A stretch of DNA of 64,000 nucleotides from Osmia lignaria lignaria (taxonomy: Eukaryota > Arthropoda > Insecta > Hymenoptera > Megachilidae). The translations under genes were made by a program, and so were the position numbers. The stretch spans positions 4,588,001-4,652,000 of the forward strand of contig NW_027478169.1 of the NCBI RefSeq assembly GCF_051020975.1. Direction: 5' to 3'. Each line of letters opens with the position of its first letter. Position 1 is the first letter of the stretch. Below the pieces are notes generated by a model that saw only the letters and a program-made list of their open reading frames with translations, had not been told where the DNA came from and did no database searches. This document shows positions 1 to 10,272 of this stretch, piece after piece.

Positions 1-291
1 AGATATTTAAAAGTTCCGAAGCCGCACCAACATAATAGAGATACAGAAACACCGTGGCCCCTTTCTTTGAGATAACTCTGCGCTATTGCGAGCTGGAAAC
101 GCCACTTCCAGTTTAGCTGTGCAGAAGAAGAACAACAAGAAGAAGAAATATCCCGAAATATGTCCGTCAGGCCCCTTCCCTTGAGATAAATCTGCAAATA
201 TCTCGGAAACGAAGCGAGCTATGGCAAAATGTTAAGAGACCTTTTTTGTAGAGAATTAAGTTTCCTACTTTTTAGGTTCTATGATATTTTT
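1..291. repeat. left partial satellite monomer
   Basis: The window opens inside a monomer, just after its unit-start motifs, with the AGATATTTAAAAG segment. This copy has the rare GCGCTATTGCG, CTGGAAACG and ATATCCCGAAAT variants and a TTTTTAGG tail. The copy starting at 2224 has nearly the same combination, so this fragment belongs to the 7-unit duplication seen further right. Confidence 0.97.
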
Positions 292-613
292 TGATCAGAT
301 GCGTAGTTCTCGAGATATATCAAGATATTTAAAAGTTCCGAAGCCGCACCAACATAATAGAGATACAGAAACACCGTGGCCCCTTTCTTTGAGATAACTC
401 TGCACTATTGCGAGCTGTAAATGCCACTTCCAGCTTAGCTGTGCAGAAGAAGAACAACAAGAAGAAGAAATATCTCGAAATATGTCCGTCAGGCCCCTTC
501 CCTTGAGATAAATCTGCAAATATCTCGGAAACGAAGCGAGCTATGGCAAAATGTTAAGAGACCTTTTTTGTAGAGAATTAAGTTTCCTACTTTTTATGTT
601 GTATGATATTTTT
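292..613. repeat. reference 322-bp monomer (CTCGAG / GCACTATTGC type)
   Basis: This full unit is used here as a landmark map. TGATCA is at 292-297, the XhoI-like CTCGAG at 309-314 and the TATA-like TATTTAAAAG at 326-335. The first GGCCCC is at 378-383 and the first GAGATA at 391-396. GCACTATTGC lies at 402-411. The GAA/CAA triplet tract runs about 446-470. ATATCTCGAAAT starts near 470. The second GGCCCC is at 492-497 and the second GAGATA at 505-510, each exactly 114 bp after the first. The tail carries T6 at 564-569, T5 at 591-595 and T6 at 609-614, running into the next TGATCA. Eleven CpG dinucleotides are present in the consensus. No coding signal is claimed. Confidence 0.96.
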
Positions 614-935
614 TGATCAGATGCGTAGTTCTCGAGATATATCAAGATATTTAAAAGTTCCGAAGCCGCACCAACATAATAGAGATACAGAAACACCGTG
701 GCCCCTTTCTTTGAGATAACTCTGCACTATTGCGAGCTGGAAATGCCACTTCCAGTTTAGCTGTGCAGAAGAAGAACAACAAGAAGAAGAAATATCTCGA
801 AATATGTCCGTCAGGCCCCTTCCCTTGAGATATATCAGCAAATATCTCGGAAACGAAGCGAGCTATGGCAAAATGTTAAGAGACCTTTTTTGTAGAGAAT
901 TATGTTTCCTACAAGATATGTTCTATGATATTTTT
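614..935. repeat. monomer of the CTGGAA/TTCCAG dyad subtype
   Basis: CTGGAA (737-742), a 7-base spacer and TTCCAG (750-755) form a perfect 6-bp inverted repeat. The common type has CTGCAA here and no perfect dyad. The change is linked to TTCCAGTTT in place of TTCCAGCTT. Similar units start near 1258, 2868, 3512, 6088, 16390, 20898, 25294, 37211, 44292, 45259, 45903, 48801, 50733, 57495 and 60393. Confidence 0.88.
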
Positions 936-1257
936 TGATCAGAAGCGTAGTTTTCGAGATATATCGAGATATTTAAAAGTTCCGAAGCCGCACCAACATA
1001 ATAGAGATGCAGAAACACCGTGGCCCCATTCTTTGAGATAACTCTGCACTATTGCGAGCTGCAAATGCCACTTCCAGCTTAGCTGTGCAGAAGACGAACA
1101 ACAAGAAGAAGAAATATCTCGAAATATGTCCGTCAGGCCCCTTCCCTTGAGATAAATCTGCAAATATCTCGGAAACGAAGCGAGCTATGGCAAAATGTTA
1201 AGAGACCTTTTTTGTAGAGAATTAAGTTTCCTACTTTTTATGTTGTATGATATTTTT
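936..1257. repeat. monomer of the TTCGAG subtype
   Basis: Example of a second unit type with linked changes at its left end: CAGAAGCG instead of CAGATGCG, TTTTCGAG instead of TTCTCGAG (XhoI-like site lost at 951-958), and ATATCGAG instead of ATATCAAG. It is often preceded by a tail reading TTATGTTTCCTACAA rather than TTAAGTTTCCTACTT. The linkage spans the unit boundary, so the recombining block is not the monomer as defined by TGATCA. The type recurs through the window as a minority interspersed with the CTCGAG type. Confidence 0.9.
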
Positions 1258-2254
1258 TGATCAGATGCGTAGTTCTCGAGATATATCAAGATATTTAAAA
1301 GTTCCGAAGCCGCACCAACATAATAGAGATACAGAAACACCGTGGCCCCTTTCTTTGAGATAACTCTGCACTATTGCGAGCTGGAAATGCCACTTCCAGT
1401 TTAGCTGTGCAGAAGAAGAACAACAAGAAGAAGAAATATCTCGAAATATGTCCGTCAGGCCCCTTCCCTTGAGATAAATCTGCAAATATCTCGGAAACGA
1501 AGCGAGCTATGGCAAAATGTTAAGAAACTTTATTTGTAGAGAATTAAGTTTCCTACTTTTTATGTTCTATGATATTTTTTGATCAGATGCGTAGTTCTCG
1601 AGATATATCAAGATATTTAAAAGTTCCGAAGCCGCACCAACATAATAGAGATACAGAAACACCGTGGCCCCTTTCTTTGAGATAACTCTGCACTATTGCG
1701 AGCTGCAAATGCCACTTCCATCTTAGCTGTGCAGAAGAAGAACAACAAGAAGAAGAAATATCTAGAAATATGTCCGTCAGGCCCCTTTCCTTGAGATAAA
1801 TCTGCAAATATCTCGGAAACGAAGCGAGCTATGGCAAAATGTTAAGAGACTTTATTTGTAGAGAATTAAGTTTCCTACTTTTTATGTTCTATGATATTTT
1901 TTTATCAGAAGCGTAGTTCCCGAGATATATCAAGATATTTAAAAGTTCCGAAGCCGCACCAACATAATAGAGATACAGAAACACCGTGGCCCCTTTCTTT
2001 GAGATAACTCTGCGCTATTGCGAGCTGGAAACGCCACTTCCAGTTTAGCTGTGCAGAAGAAGAACAACAAGAAGAAGAAATATCTCGAAATATGTCCGTC
2101 AGGCCCCTTCCCTTGAGATATATCTGCAAATATCTCGGAAACGAAGCGAGCTATGGCAAAATGTTAAGAGACCTTTTTTTTAGAGAATTAAGTTTCCTAC
2201 TTTCTATGTTCTATGATATTTTTTGATCAGATGCGTAGTTCTCGAGATATATCA

Positions 2255-3734
2255 AGATATTTAAAAGTTCCGAAGCCGCACCAACATAATAGAGATACAG
2301 AAACACCGTGGCCCCTTTCTTTGAGATAACTCTGCGCTATTGCGAGCTGTAAACGCCACTTCCAGTTTAGCTGTGCAGAAGAAGAACAACAAGAAGAAGA
2401 AATATCCCGAAATATGTCCGTCAGGCCCCTTCCCTTGAGATAAATCTGCAAATATCTCGGAAACGAAGCGAGCTATGGCAAAATGTTAAGAGACCTTTTT
2501 TGTAGAGAATTAAGTTTCCTACTTTTTAGGTTCTATGATATTTTTTGATCAGATGCGTAGTTCTCGAGATATATCAAGATATTTAAAAGTTCCGAAGCCG
2601 CACCAACATAATAGAGATACAGAAACACCGTGGCCCCTTTCTTTGAGATAACTCTGCACTATTGCGAGCTGTAAATGCCACTTCCAGCTTAGCTGTGCAG
2701 AAGAAGAACAACAAGAAGAAGAAATATCTCGAAATATGTCCGTCAGGCCCCTTCCCTTGAGATAAATCTGCAAATATCTCGGAAACGAAGCGAGCTATGG
2801 CAAAATGTTAAGAGACCTTTTTTGTAGAGAATTAAGTTTCCTACTTTTTATGTTGTATGATATTTTTTGATCAGATGCGTAGTTCTCGAGATATATCAAG
2901 ATATTTAAAAGTTCCGAAGCCGCACCAACATAATAGAGATACAGAAACACCGTGGCCCCTTTCTTTGAGATAACTCTGCACTATTGCGAGCTGGAAATGC
3001 CACTTCCAGTTTAGCTGTGCAGAAGAAGAACAACAAGAAGAAGAAATATCTCGAAATATGTCCGTCAGGCCCCTTCCCTTGAGATATATCAGCAAATATC
3101 TCGGAAACGAAGCGAGCTATGGCAAAATGTTAAGAGACCTTTTTTGTAGAGAATTATGTTTCCTACAAAATATGTTCTATGATATTTTTTGATCAGAAGC
3201 GTAGTTTTCGAGATATATCGAGATATTTAAAAGTTCCGAAGCCGCACCAACATAATAGAGATGCAGAAACACCGTGGCCCCATTCTTTGAGATAACTCTG
3301 CACTATTGCGAGCTGCAAATGCCACTTCCAGCTTAGCTGTGCAGAAGACGAACAACAAGAAGAAGAAATATCTCGAAATATGTCCGTCAGGCCCCTTCCC
3401 TTGAGATAAATCTGCAAATATCTCGGAAACGAAGCGAGCTATGGCAAAATGTTAAGAGACCTTTTTTGTAGAGAATTAAGTTTCCTACTTTTTATGTTGT
3501 ATGATATTTTTTGATCAGATGCGTAGTTCTCGAGATATATCAAGATATTTAAAAGTTCCGAAGCCGCACCAACATAATAGAGATACAGAAACACCGTGGC
3601 CCCTTTCTTTGAGATAACTCTGCACTATTGCGAGCTGGAAATGCCACTTCCAGTTTAGCTGTGCAGAAGAAGAACAACAAGAAGAAGAAATATCTCGAAA
3701 TATGTCCGTCAGGCCCCTTCCCTTGAGATATATC
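2255..3734. repeat. 7-unit duplication, copy 2
   Basis: Partner of 1-1480 at +2254 bp. Within it, the pair of units from 2868 to 3511 is followed by a near-identical pair from 3512 to 4155, so a 2-unit duplication is nested at its right end. Confidence 0.84.
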
Positions 3735-6196
3735 AGCAAATATCTCGGAAACGAAGCGAGCTATGGCAAAATGTTAAGAGACCTTTTTTGTAGAGAATTA
3801 TGTTTCCTACAAGTTATGTTCTATGATATTTTTTGATCAGAAGCGTAGTTTTCGAGATATATCGAGATATTTAAAAGTTCCGAAGCCGCACCAACATAAT
3901 AGAGATGCAGAAACACCGTGGCCCCATTCTTTGAGATAACTCTGCACTATTGCGAGCTGCAAATGCCACTTCCAGCTTAGCTGTGCAGAAGACGAACAAC
4001 AAGAAGAAGAAATATCTCGAAATATGTCCGTCAGGCCCCTTCCCTTGAGATAAATCTGCAAATATCTCGGAAACGAAGCGAGCTATGGCAAAATGTTAAG
4101 AGACGTTTTTTGTAGAGAATTGTGTTTCCTACAATTTATGTTCTATGATATTTTTTGATCAGAAGCGTAGTTTTCGAGATATATCGAGATATTTAAAAGT
4201 TCCGAAGCCGCACCAACATAATAGAGATACAGAAACACCGTGGCCCCTTTCTTTGAGATAACTCTGCACTATTGCGAGCTGCAAATGCCACTTCCAGCTT
4301 AGCTGTGCAGAAGAAGAACAACAAGAAGAAGAAATATCTCGAAATATGTCCGTCAGGCCCCTTCCCTTGAGATAAATCTGCAAATATCTCGGAAACGAAG
4401 TGAGCTATGGCAAAATGTTAAGAGACGTTTTTTGTAGAGAATTGTGTTTCCTACAATTTATGTTCTATGATATTTTTTGATCAGAAGCGTAGTTTTCGAG
4501 ATATATCAAGATATTTAAAAGTTCCGAAGCCGCACCAACATAATAGAGATACAGAAACACCGTGGCCCCTTTCTTTGAGATAACTCTGCACTATTGCGAG
4601 CTGCAAATGCCACTTCCAGCTTAGCTGTGCAGAAGAAGAACAACAAGAAGAAGAAATATCTCGAAATATGTCCGTTAGGCCCCTTCCCTTGAGATAAATG
4701 TGCAAATATCTCGGAAACGAAGCGAGCTATGGCAAAATGTTGAGGGACCTTTTTGTAGAGAATTAAGTTTCCTACTATTTATGTTCTATGATATTTTTTG
4801 AGCAGATGCGTAGTTCTCGAGATATATCAAGATATTTAAAAGTTCCGAAGCCGCACCAACATAATAGAGATACAGAAACACCGTGGCCCCCTTCTTTGAG
4901 ATAACTCTGCACTATTGCGAGCTGCAAATGCCACTTCCAGCTTAGCTGTGCAGAAGAAGAACAACAAGAAGAAGAAATATCTCGAAATATGTCCGTCAGG
5001 CCCCTTCCCTTGAGATATATCTGCAAATATCTCGGAAACGAAGCGAGCTATGGCAAAATGTTAAGAGACCTTTTTTGTAGAGAATTAAGTTTCCTACTTT
5101 TTATCTTCTATGATATTTTTCGATCAGATGCGTAGTTCTCGAGATATATCAAGATATTTAAAAGTTCCGAAGCCGCACCAACATAATAGAGATACAGAAA
5201 CACCGTGGCCCCTTTCTTTGAGATTACTCTGCACTATTGCGAGCTGCAAATGCCACTTCCAGCTTAGCTGTGCAGAAGAAGAACAACAAGAAGAAGAAAT
5301 ATCTCGAAATATGTCCGTCAGGCCCGTTCCTTTGAGCTGAATCTGCAAATATCTCGGAAACGAAGCGAGCTATGGCAAAATGTTAACAGACGTTTTTTGT
5401 AGAGAATTATGTTTCCTACAATTTATGTTCTATGATATTTTTTGATCCGAAGCGTAGTTTTCGAGATATATCGAGATATTTAAAAGTTCCGAAGCCGCAC
5501 CAACATAATAGAGATTCAGAAACACCGTGGCCCCTTTCTTTGAGATAACTCTGCACTAGTGCGAGCCGCAAATGCCACTTCCAGCTTAGCTGTGCACGAA
5601 GAAGAACAACAAGAAGAAGAAATATCTCGAAATATGTCCGTCAGGCCCCTTCCCTTGAGATAAATCTGCAAATATCTCGGAAACGAAGCGAGCTATGGCA
5701 AAATGTTAAGTGACCTTTTTTGTAGAGAATTAAGTTTTCTACTTTTTATGTTCTATGATATTTTTTGATCAGATGCGTAGTTCTCGAGATATATCAAGAT
5801 ATTTAAAAGTTCCGAAGCCGCACCAACATAATAGAGATACAGAAACACCGTGGCCCCTTTCTTTGAGATAACTCTGCACTATTGCGAGCTGCAAATGCCA
5901 CTTCCAGCTTAGCTGTGCAGAAGAAGAACAACAAGAAGAAGAAATATCTCGAAATATGTCCGTCAGGCCCCTTCCCTGGAGATAAATCTGCAAATATCTC
6001 GGAAACGAAGCGAGCTATGGCAAAATGTTAAGAGACCTTTTTTGTAGAGGATTAAGTTTCCTACTTTTTATGTTCTATGATATTTTTTGATCAGATGCGT
6101 AGTTCTCGAGATATATCAAGATATTTAAAAGTTCCGAAGCCGCACCAACATAATAGAGATACAGAAACACCGTGGCCCCCTTCTTTGAGATAACTC
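3621..6196. repeat. 8-unit higher-order block, copy 1
   Basis: This block is repeated immediately downstream at +2576 bp (8 x 322). It carries many private markers that reappear in the same order: GAATTGTGTTTCC, GAAGTGAGC, CCGTTAGG, TTGAGGGACC, TTGAGCAGATG (TGATCA lost), GTTCCTTTGAGCTGA, GATCCGAAGCG, the extra C in GTGCACGAAG, GTTAAGTGACC, CCCTGGAGAT and TAGAGGATTAAG. I noticed only one difference between copies, TTCTATG at about 6075 against TTCCATG at about 8650. Confidence 0.93.
5443..5765. repeat. 323-bp monomer with 1-bp insertion and altered TGATCA
   Basis: An extra C in GTGCACGAAG near 5597 makes this unit 323 bp, and its start reads TGATCC. The same changes occur in the unit at 8019, which is its 8-unit duplicate. 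It is one of only two palindrome-type (GCACTAGTGC) units in the first 9 kb. Confidence 0.92.
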
Positions 6197-8772
6197 TGCA
6201 CTATTGCGAGCTGGAAATGCCACTTCCAGTTTAGCTGTGCAGAAGAAGAACAACAAGAAGAAGAAATATCTCGAAATATGTCCGTCAGGCCCCTTCCCTT
6301 GAGATATATCAGCAAATATCTCGGAAACGAAGCGAGCTATGGCAAAATGTTAAGAGACCTTTTTTGTAGAGAATTATGTTTCCTACAAGTTATGTTCTAT
6401 GATATTTTTTGATCAGAAGCGTAGTTTTCGAGATATATCGAGATATTTAAAAGTTCCGAAGCCGCACCAACATAATAGAGATGCAGAAACACCGTGGCCC
6501 CATTCTTTGAGATAACTCTGCACTATTGCGAGCTGCAAATGCCACTTCCAGCTTAGCTGTGCAGAAGACGAACAACAAGAAGAAGAAATATCTCGAAATA
6601 TGTCCGTCAGGCCCCTTCCCTTGAGATAAATCTGCAAATATCTCGGAAACGAAGCGAGCTATGGCAAAATGTTAAGAGACGTTTTTTGTAGAGAATTGTG
6701 TTTCCTACAATTTATGTTCTATGATATTTTTTGATCAGAAGCGTAGTTTTCGAGATATATCGAGATATTTAAAAGTTCCGAAGCCGCACCAACATAATAG
6801 AGATACAGAAACACCGTGGCCCCTTTCTTTGAGATAACTCTGCACTATTGCGAGCTGCAAATGCCACTTCCAGCTTAGCTGTGCAGAAGAAGAACAACAA
6901 GAAGAAGAAATATCTCGAAATATGTCCGTCAGGCCCCTTCCCTTGAGATAAATCTGCAAATATCTCGGAAACGAAGTGAGCTATGGCAAAATGTTAAGAG
7001 ACGTTTTTTGTAGAGAATTGTGTTTCCTACAATTTATGTTCTATGATATTTTTTGATCAGAAGCGTAGTTTTCGAGATATATCAAGATATTTAAAAGTTC
7101 CGAAGCCGCACCAACATAATAGAGATACAGAAACACCGTGGCCCCTTTCTTTGAGATAACTCTGCACTATTGCGAGCTGCAAATGCCACTTCCAGCTTAG
7201 CTGTGCAGAAGAAGAACAACAAGAAGAAGAAATATCTCGAAATATGTCCGTTAGGCCCCTTCCCTTGAGATAAATGTGCAAATATCTCGGAAACGAAGCG
7301 AGCTATGGCAAAATGTTGAGGGACCTTTTTGTAGAGAATTAAGTTTCCTACTATTTATGTTCTATGATATTTTTTGAGCAGATGCGTAGTTCTCGAGATA
7401 TATCAAGATATTTAAAAGTTCCGAAGCCGCACCAACATAATAGAGATACAGAAACACCGTGGCCCCCTTCTTTGAGATAACTCTGCACTATTGCGAGCTG
7501 CAAATGCCACTTCCAGCTTAGCTGTGCAGAAGAAGAACAACAAGAAGAAGAAATATCTCGAAATATGTCCGTCAGGCCCCTTCCCTTGAGATATATCTGC
7601 AAATATCTCGGAAACGAAGCGAGCTATGGCAAAATGTTAAGAGACCTTTTTTGTAGAGAATTAAGTTTCCTACTTTTTATCTTCTATGATATTTTTCGAT
7701 CAGATGCGTAGTTCTCGAGATATATCAAGATATTTAAAAGTTCCGAAGCCGCACCAACATAATAGAGATACAGAAACACCGTGGCCCCTTTCTTTGAGAT
7801 TACTCTGCACTATTGCGAGCTGCAAATGCCACTTCCAGCTTAGCTGTGCAGAAGAAGAACAACAAGAAGAAGAAATATCTCGAAATATGTCCGTCAGGCC
7901 CGTTCCTTTGAGCTGAATCTGCAAATATCTCGGAAACGAAGCGAGCTATGGCAAAATGTTAACAGACGTTTTTTGTAGAGAATTATGTTTCCTACAATTT
8001 ATGTTCTATGATATTTTTTGATCCGAAGCGTAGTTTTCGAGATATATCGAGATATTTAAAAGTTCCGAAGCCGCACCAACATAATAGAGATTCAGAAACA
8101 CCGTGGCCCCTTTCTTTGAGATAACTCTGCACTAGTGCGAGCCGCAAATGCCACTTCCAGCTTAGCTGTGCACGAAGAAGAACAACAAGAAGAAGAAATA
8201 TCTCGAAATATGTCCGTCAGGCCCCTTCCCTTGAGATAAATCTGCAAATATCTCGGAAACGAAGCGAGCTATGGCAAAATGTTAAGTGACCTTTTTTGTA
8301 GAGAATTAAGTTTTCTACTTTTTATGTTCTATGATATTTTTTGATCAGATGCGTAGTTCTCGAGATATATCAAGATATTTAAAAGTTCCGAAGCCGCACC
8401 AACATAATAGAGATACAGAAACACCGTGGCCCCTTTCTTTGAGATAACTCTGCACTATTGCGAGCTGCAAATGCCACTTCCAGCTTAGCTGTGCAGAAGA
8501 AGAACAACAAGAAGAAGAAATATCTCGAAATATGTCCGTCAGGCCCCTTCCCTGGAGATAAATCTGCAAATATCTCGGAAACGAAGCGAGCTATGGCAAA
8601 ATGTTAAGAGACCTTTTTTGTAGAGGATTAAGTTTCCTACTTTTTATGTTCCATGATATTTTTTGATCAGATGCGTAGTTCTCGAGATATATCAAGATAT
8701 TTAAAAGTTCCGAAGCCGCACCAACATAATAGAGATACAGAAACACCGTGGCCCCCTTCTTTGAGATAACTC
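6197..8772. repeat. 8-unit higher-order block, copy 2
   Basis: Nearly perfect copy of 3621-6196. The junction lies inside the unit starting at 6088, whose left part (GGCCCCCTTC ending near 6180) matches the unit at 8664 and whose right part (CTGGAA at 6211-6216) matches the unit at 3512. The crossover is therefore placed between about 6180 and 6213. Confidence 0.93.
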
Positions 8773-8985
8773 TGCACTATTGCGAGCTGCAAATGCCACT
8801 TCCAGCTTAGCTGTGCAGAAGAAGAACAACAAGAAGAAGAAATATCTCGAAATATGTCCGTCAGGCCCCTTCCCTTGAGATATATCTGCAAATATCTCGG
8901 AAACGAAGCGAGCTATGGCAAAATGTTAAGAGACGTTTTTTGTAGAGAATTATGTTTCCCACAATTTATGTGCTATGATATTTTT

Positions 8986-9950
8986 TGATCAGAAGCGTAG
9001 TTTTCGAGATATATCGAGATATTTAAAAGTTCCGAAGCCGCACCAACATAATAGAGATACAGAAACACCGTGGCCCCTTTCTTTGAGATAACTCTGCACT
9101 AGTGCGAGCAGCAAATGCCACTTCCAGCTTAGCTGTGCAGAAGAAGAACAACAAGAAGAAGAAATATCTCGAAATATGTCCGTTAGGCCCCTTCCCTTGA
9201 GATAAATGTGCAAATATCTCGGAAACGAAGCGAGCTATGGCAAAATGTTGAGGGACCTTTTTGTAGAGAATTAAGTTTCCTACTATTTATGTTCTATGAT
9301 ATTTTTTGATCAGATGCGTAGTTCTCGAGATATATCAAGATATTTAAAAGATGCGAAGCCGCACCAACATAATAGAGATACAGAAACACCGTGGCCCCCT
9401 TCTTTGAGATAACTCTGCACTATTGCGAGCTGCAAATGCCACTTCCAGCTTAGCTGCGTAGAAGAAGAACAAGAAGAAGAAGAAATATCTCGAAATATGT
9501 CTGTCAGGCCCCTTCCCTTGAGATAAATCTGCAAATATCTCGGAAACGAAGCGAGCTATGGCAAAATGTTAAGAGAACTTTTTTGTAGAGAATTACGTTT
9601 CCTACTTTTTAAGTTCTATGATATTTTTTGATCAGAAGCGTAGTTTTCGAGATATATCGAGATATTTAAAGGTTCCGAAGCCGCACCAACATAATAGAGA
9701 TACAGAAACACCGTGGCCCCTTTCTTTGAGATAACTCTGCACTATTGCGACCTGCAAATGCCACTTCCAGCTTAGCTGTGCAGAAGAAGAACAACAAGAA
9801 GAAGAAATATCTCGAAATATGTCCGTCAGGCCCCTTCCCTTGAGATAAATCTGCAAATATCTCGGAAACGAAGCGAGCTATGGCAAAATGTTAAGAGACC
9901 TTTTTTGTAGAGAATTAAGTTTCCTACTTTTTATCTTCTATGATATTTTT
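8986..9950. repeat. 4-unit-spaced block, copy 1 (three diagnostic units)
   Basis: Three consecutive variant units recur at +1287 bp (4 x 322 minus one T). Shared markers are GAGCAGCAAATG, TTGAGGGACC with a T5 tract, TAGCTGCGTAG, GAACAAGAAG, GAATTACGTTTCC, TTTTAAGTTC, TTTAAAGGTTCC and GCGACCTGC. Small differences include ATGCGAAGCC at 9351 against ATCCGAAGCC downstream. Confidence 0.88.
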
Positions 9951-10272
9951 TGATCAGATGCGTAGTTCTCGAGATATATCAAGATATTTAAAAGTTCCGA
10001 AGCCGCACCAACATAATAGAGATACAGAAACACCGTGGCCCCTCTCTTTGAGATAACTCTGCACTATTGCGAGCTGCAAATGCCACTTCCAGCTTAGCTG
10101 TGCAGAAGAAGAACAACAAGAAGAAGAAATATCTCGAAATATGTCCGTCAGGCCCCTTCCCTTGAGATAAATCTGCAAATATCTCGGAAACGAAGCGAGC
10201 TATGGCAAAATGTTAAGAGACGTTTTTTGTAGAGAATTATGTTTCCTACAATTTATGTGCTATGATATTTTT

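Larger units (their letters stand above)
1..1480. repeat. 7-unit duplication, copy 1
   Basis: This stretch matches 2255-3734 at an offset of 2254 bp (7 x 322). Shared rare markers include ATATCCCGAAAT, TTTTTAGGTTC, CTGTAAATG, ATGTTGTATG, AGAGATGCAG and GAAGACGAAC. A few differences are visible, for example CTGGAAACG against CTGTAAACG and CTACAAGATATG against CTACAAAATATG. Edges are approximate. Confidence 0.85.

Noticed and set aside
446..470. Expanding GAA microsatellite
   Set aside because: The tract has a fixed length and composition in nearly all units, so it is part of the monomer and not an independent microsatellite.
521..545. CENP-B box in the reverse complement of CTCGGAAACGAAGCGAG
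   Set aside because: TTCGTT is present but the required downstream A and CGGG positions of the CENP-B box do not match.
5110..5340. 76-codon plus-strand frames in units with GAGATTACTC (also at 7686, 29475, 30441, 33982 and others)
   Set aside because: They exist only because the usual in-frame TAA in GAGATAACTC became TTA. They are the complement of the same repeat, with no independent evidence of coding.
9660..9690. RNA polymerase III B box in GGTTCCGAAGCC with T6 terminator
   Set aside because: It resembles the B-box consensus only with an inserted base, no A box is found at suitable spacing, and most units have AGTTCC. No tRNA fold is present.
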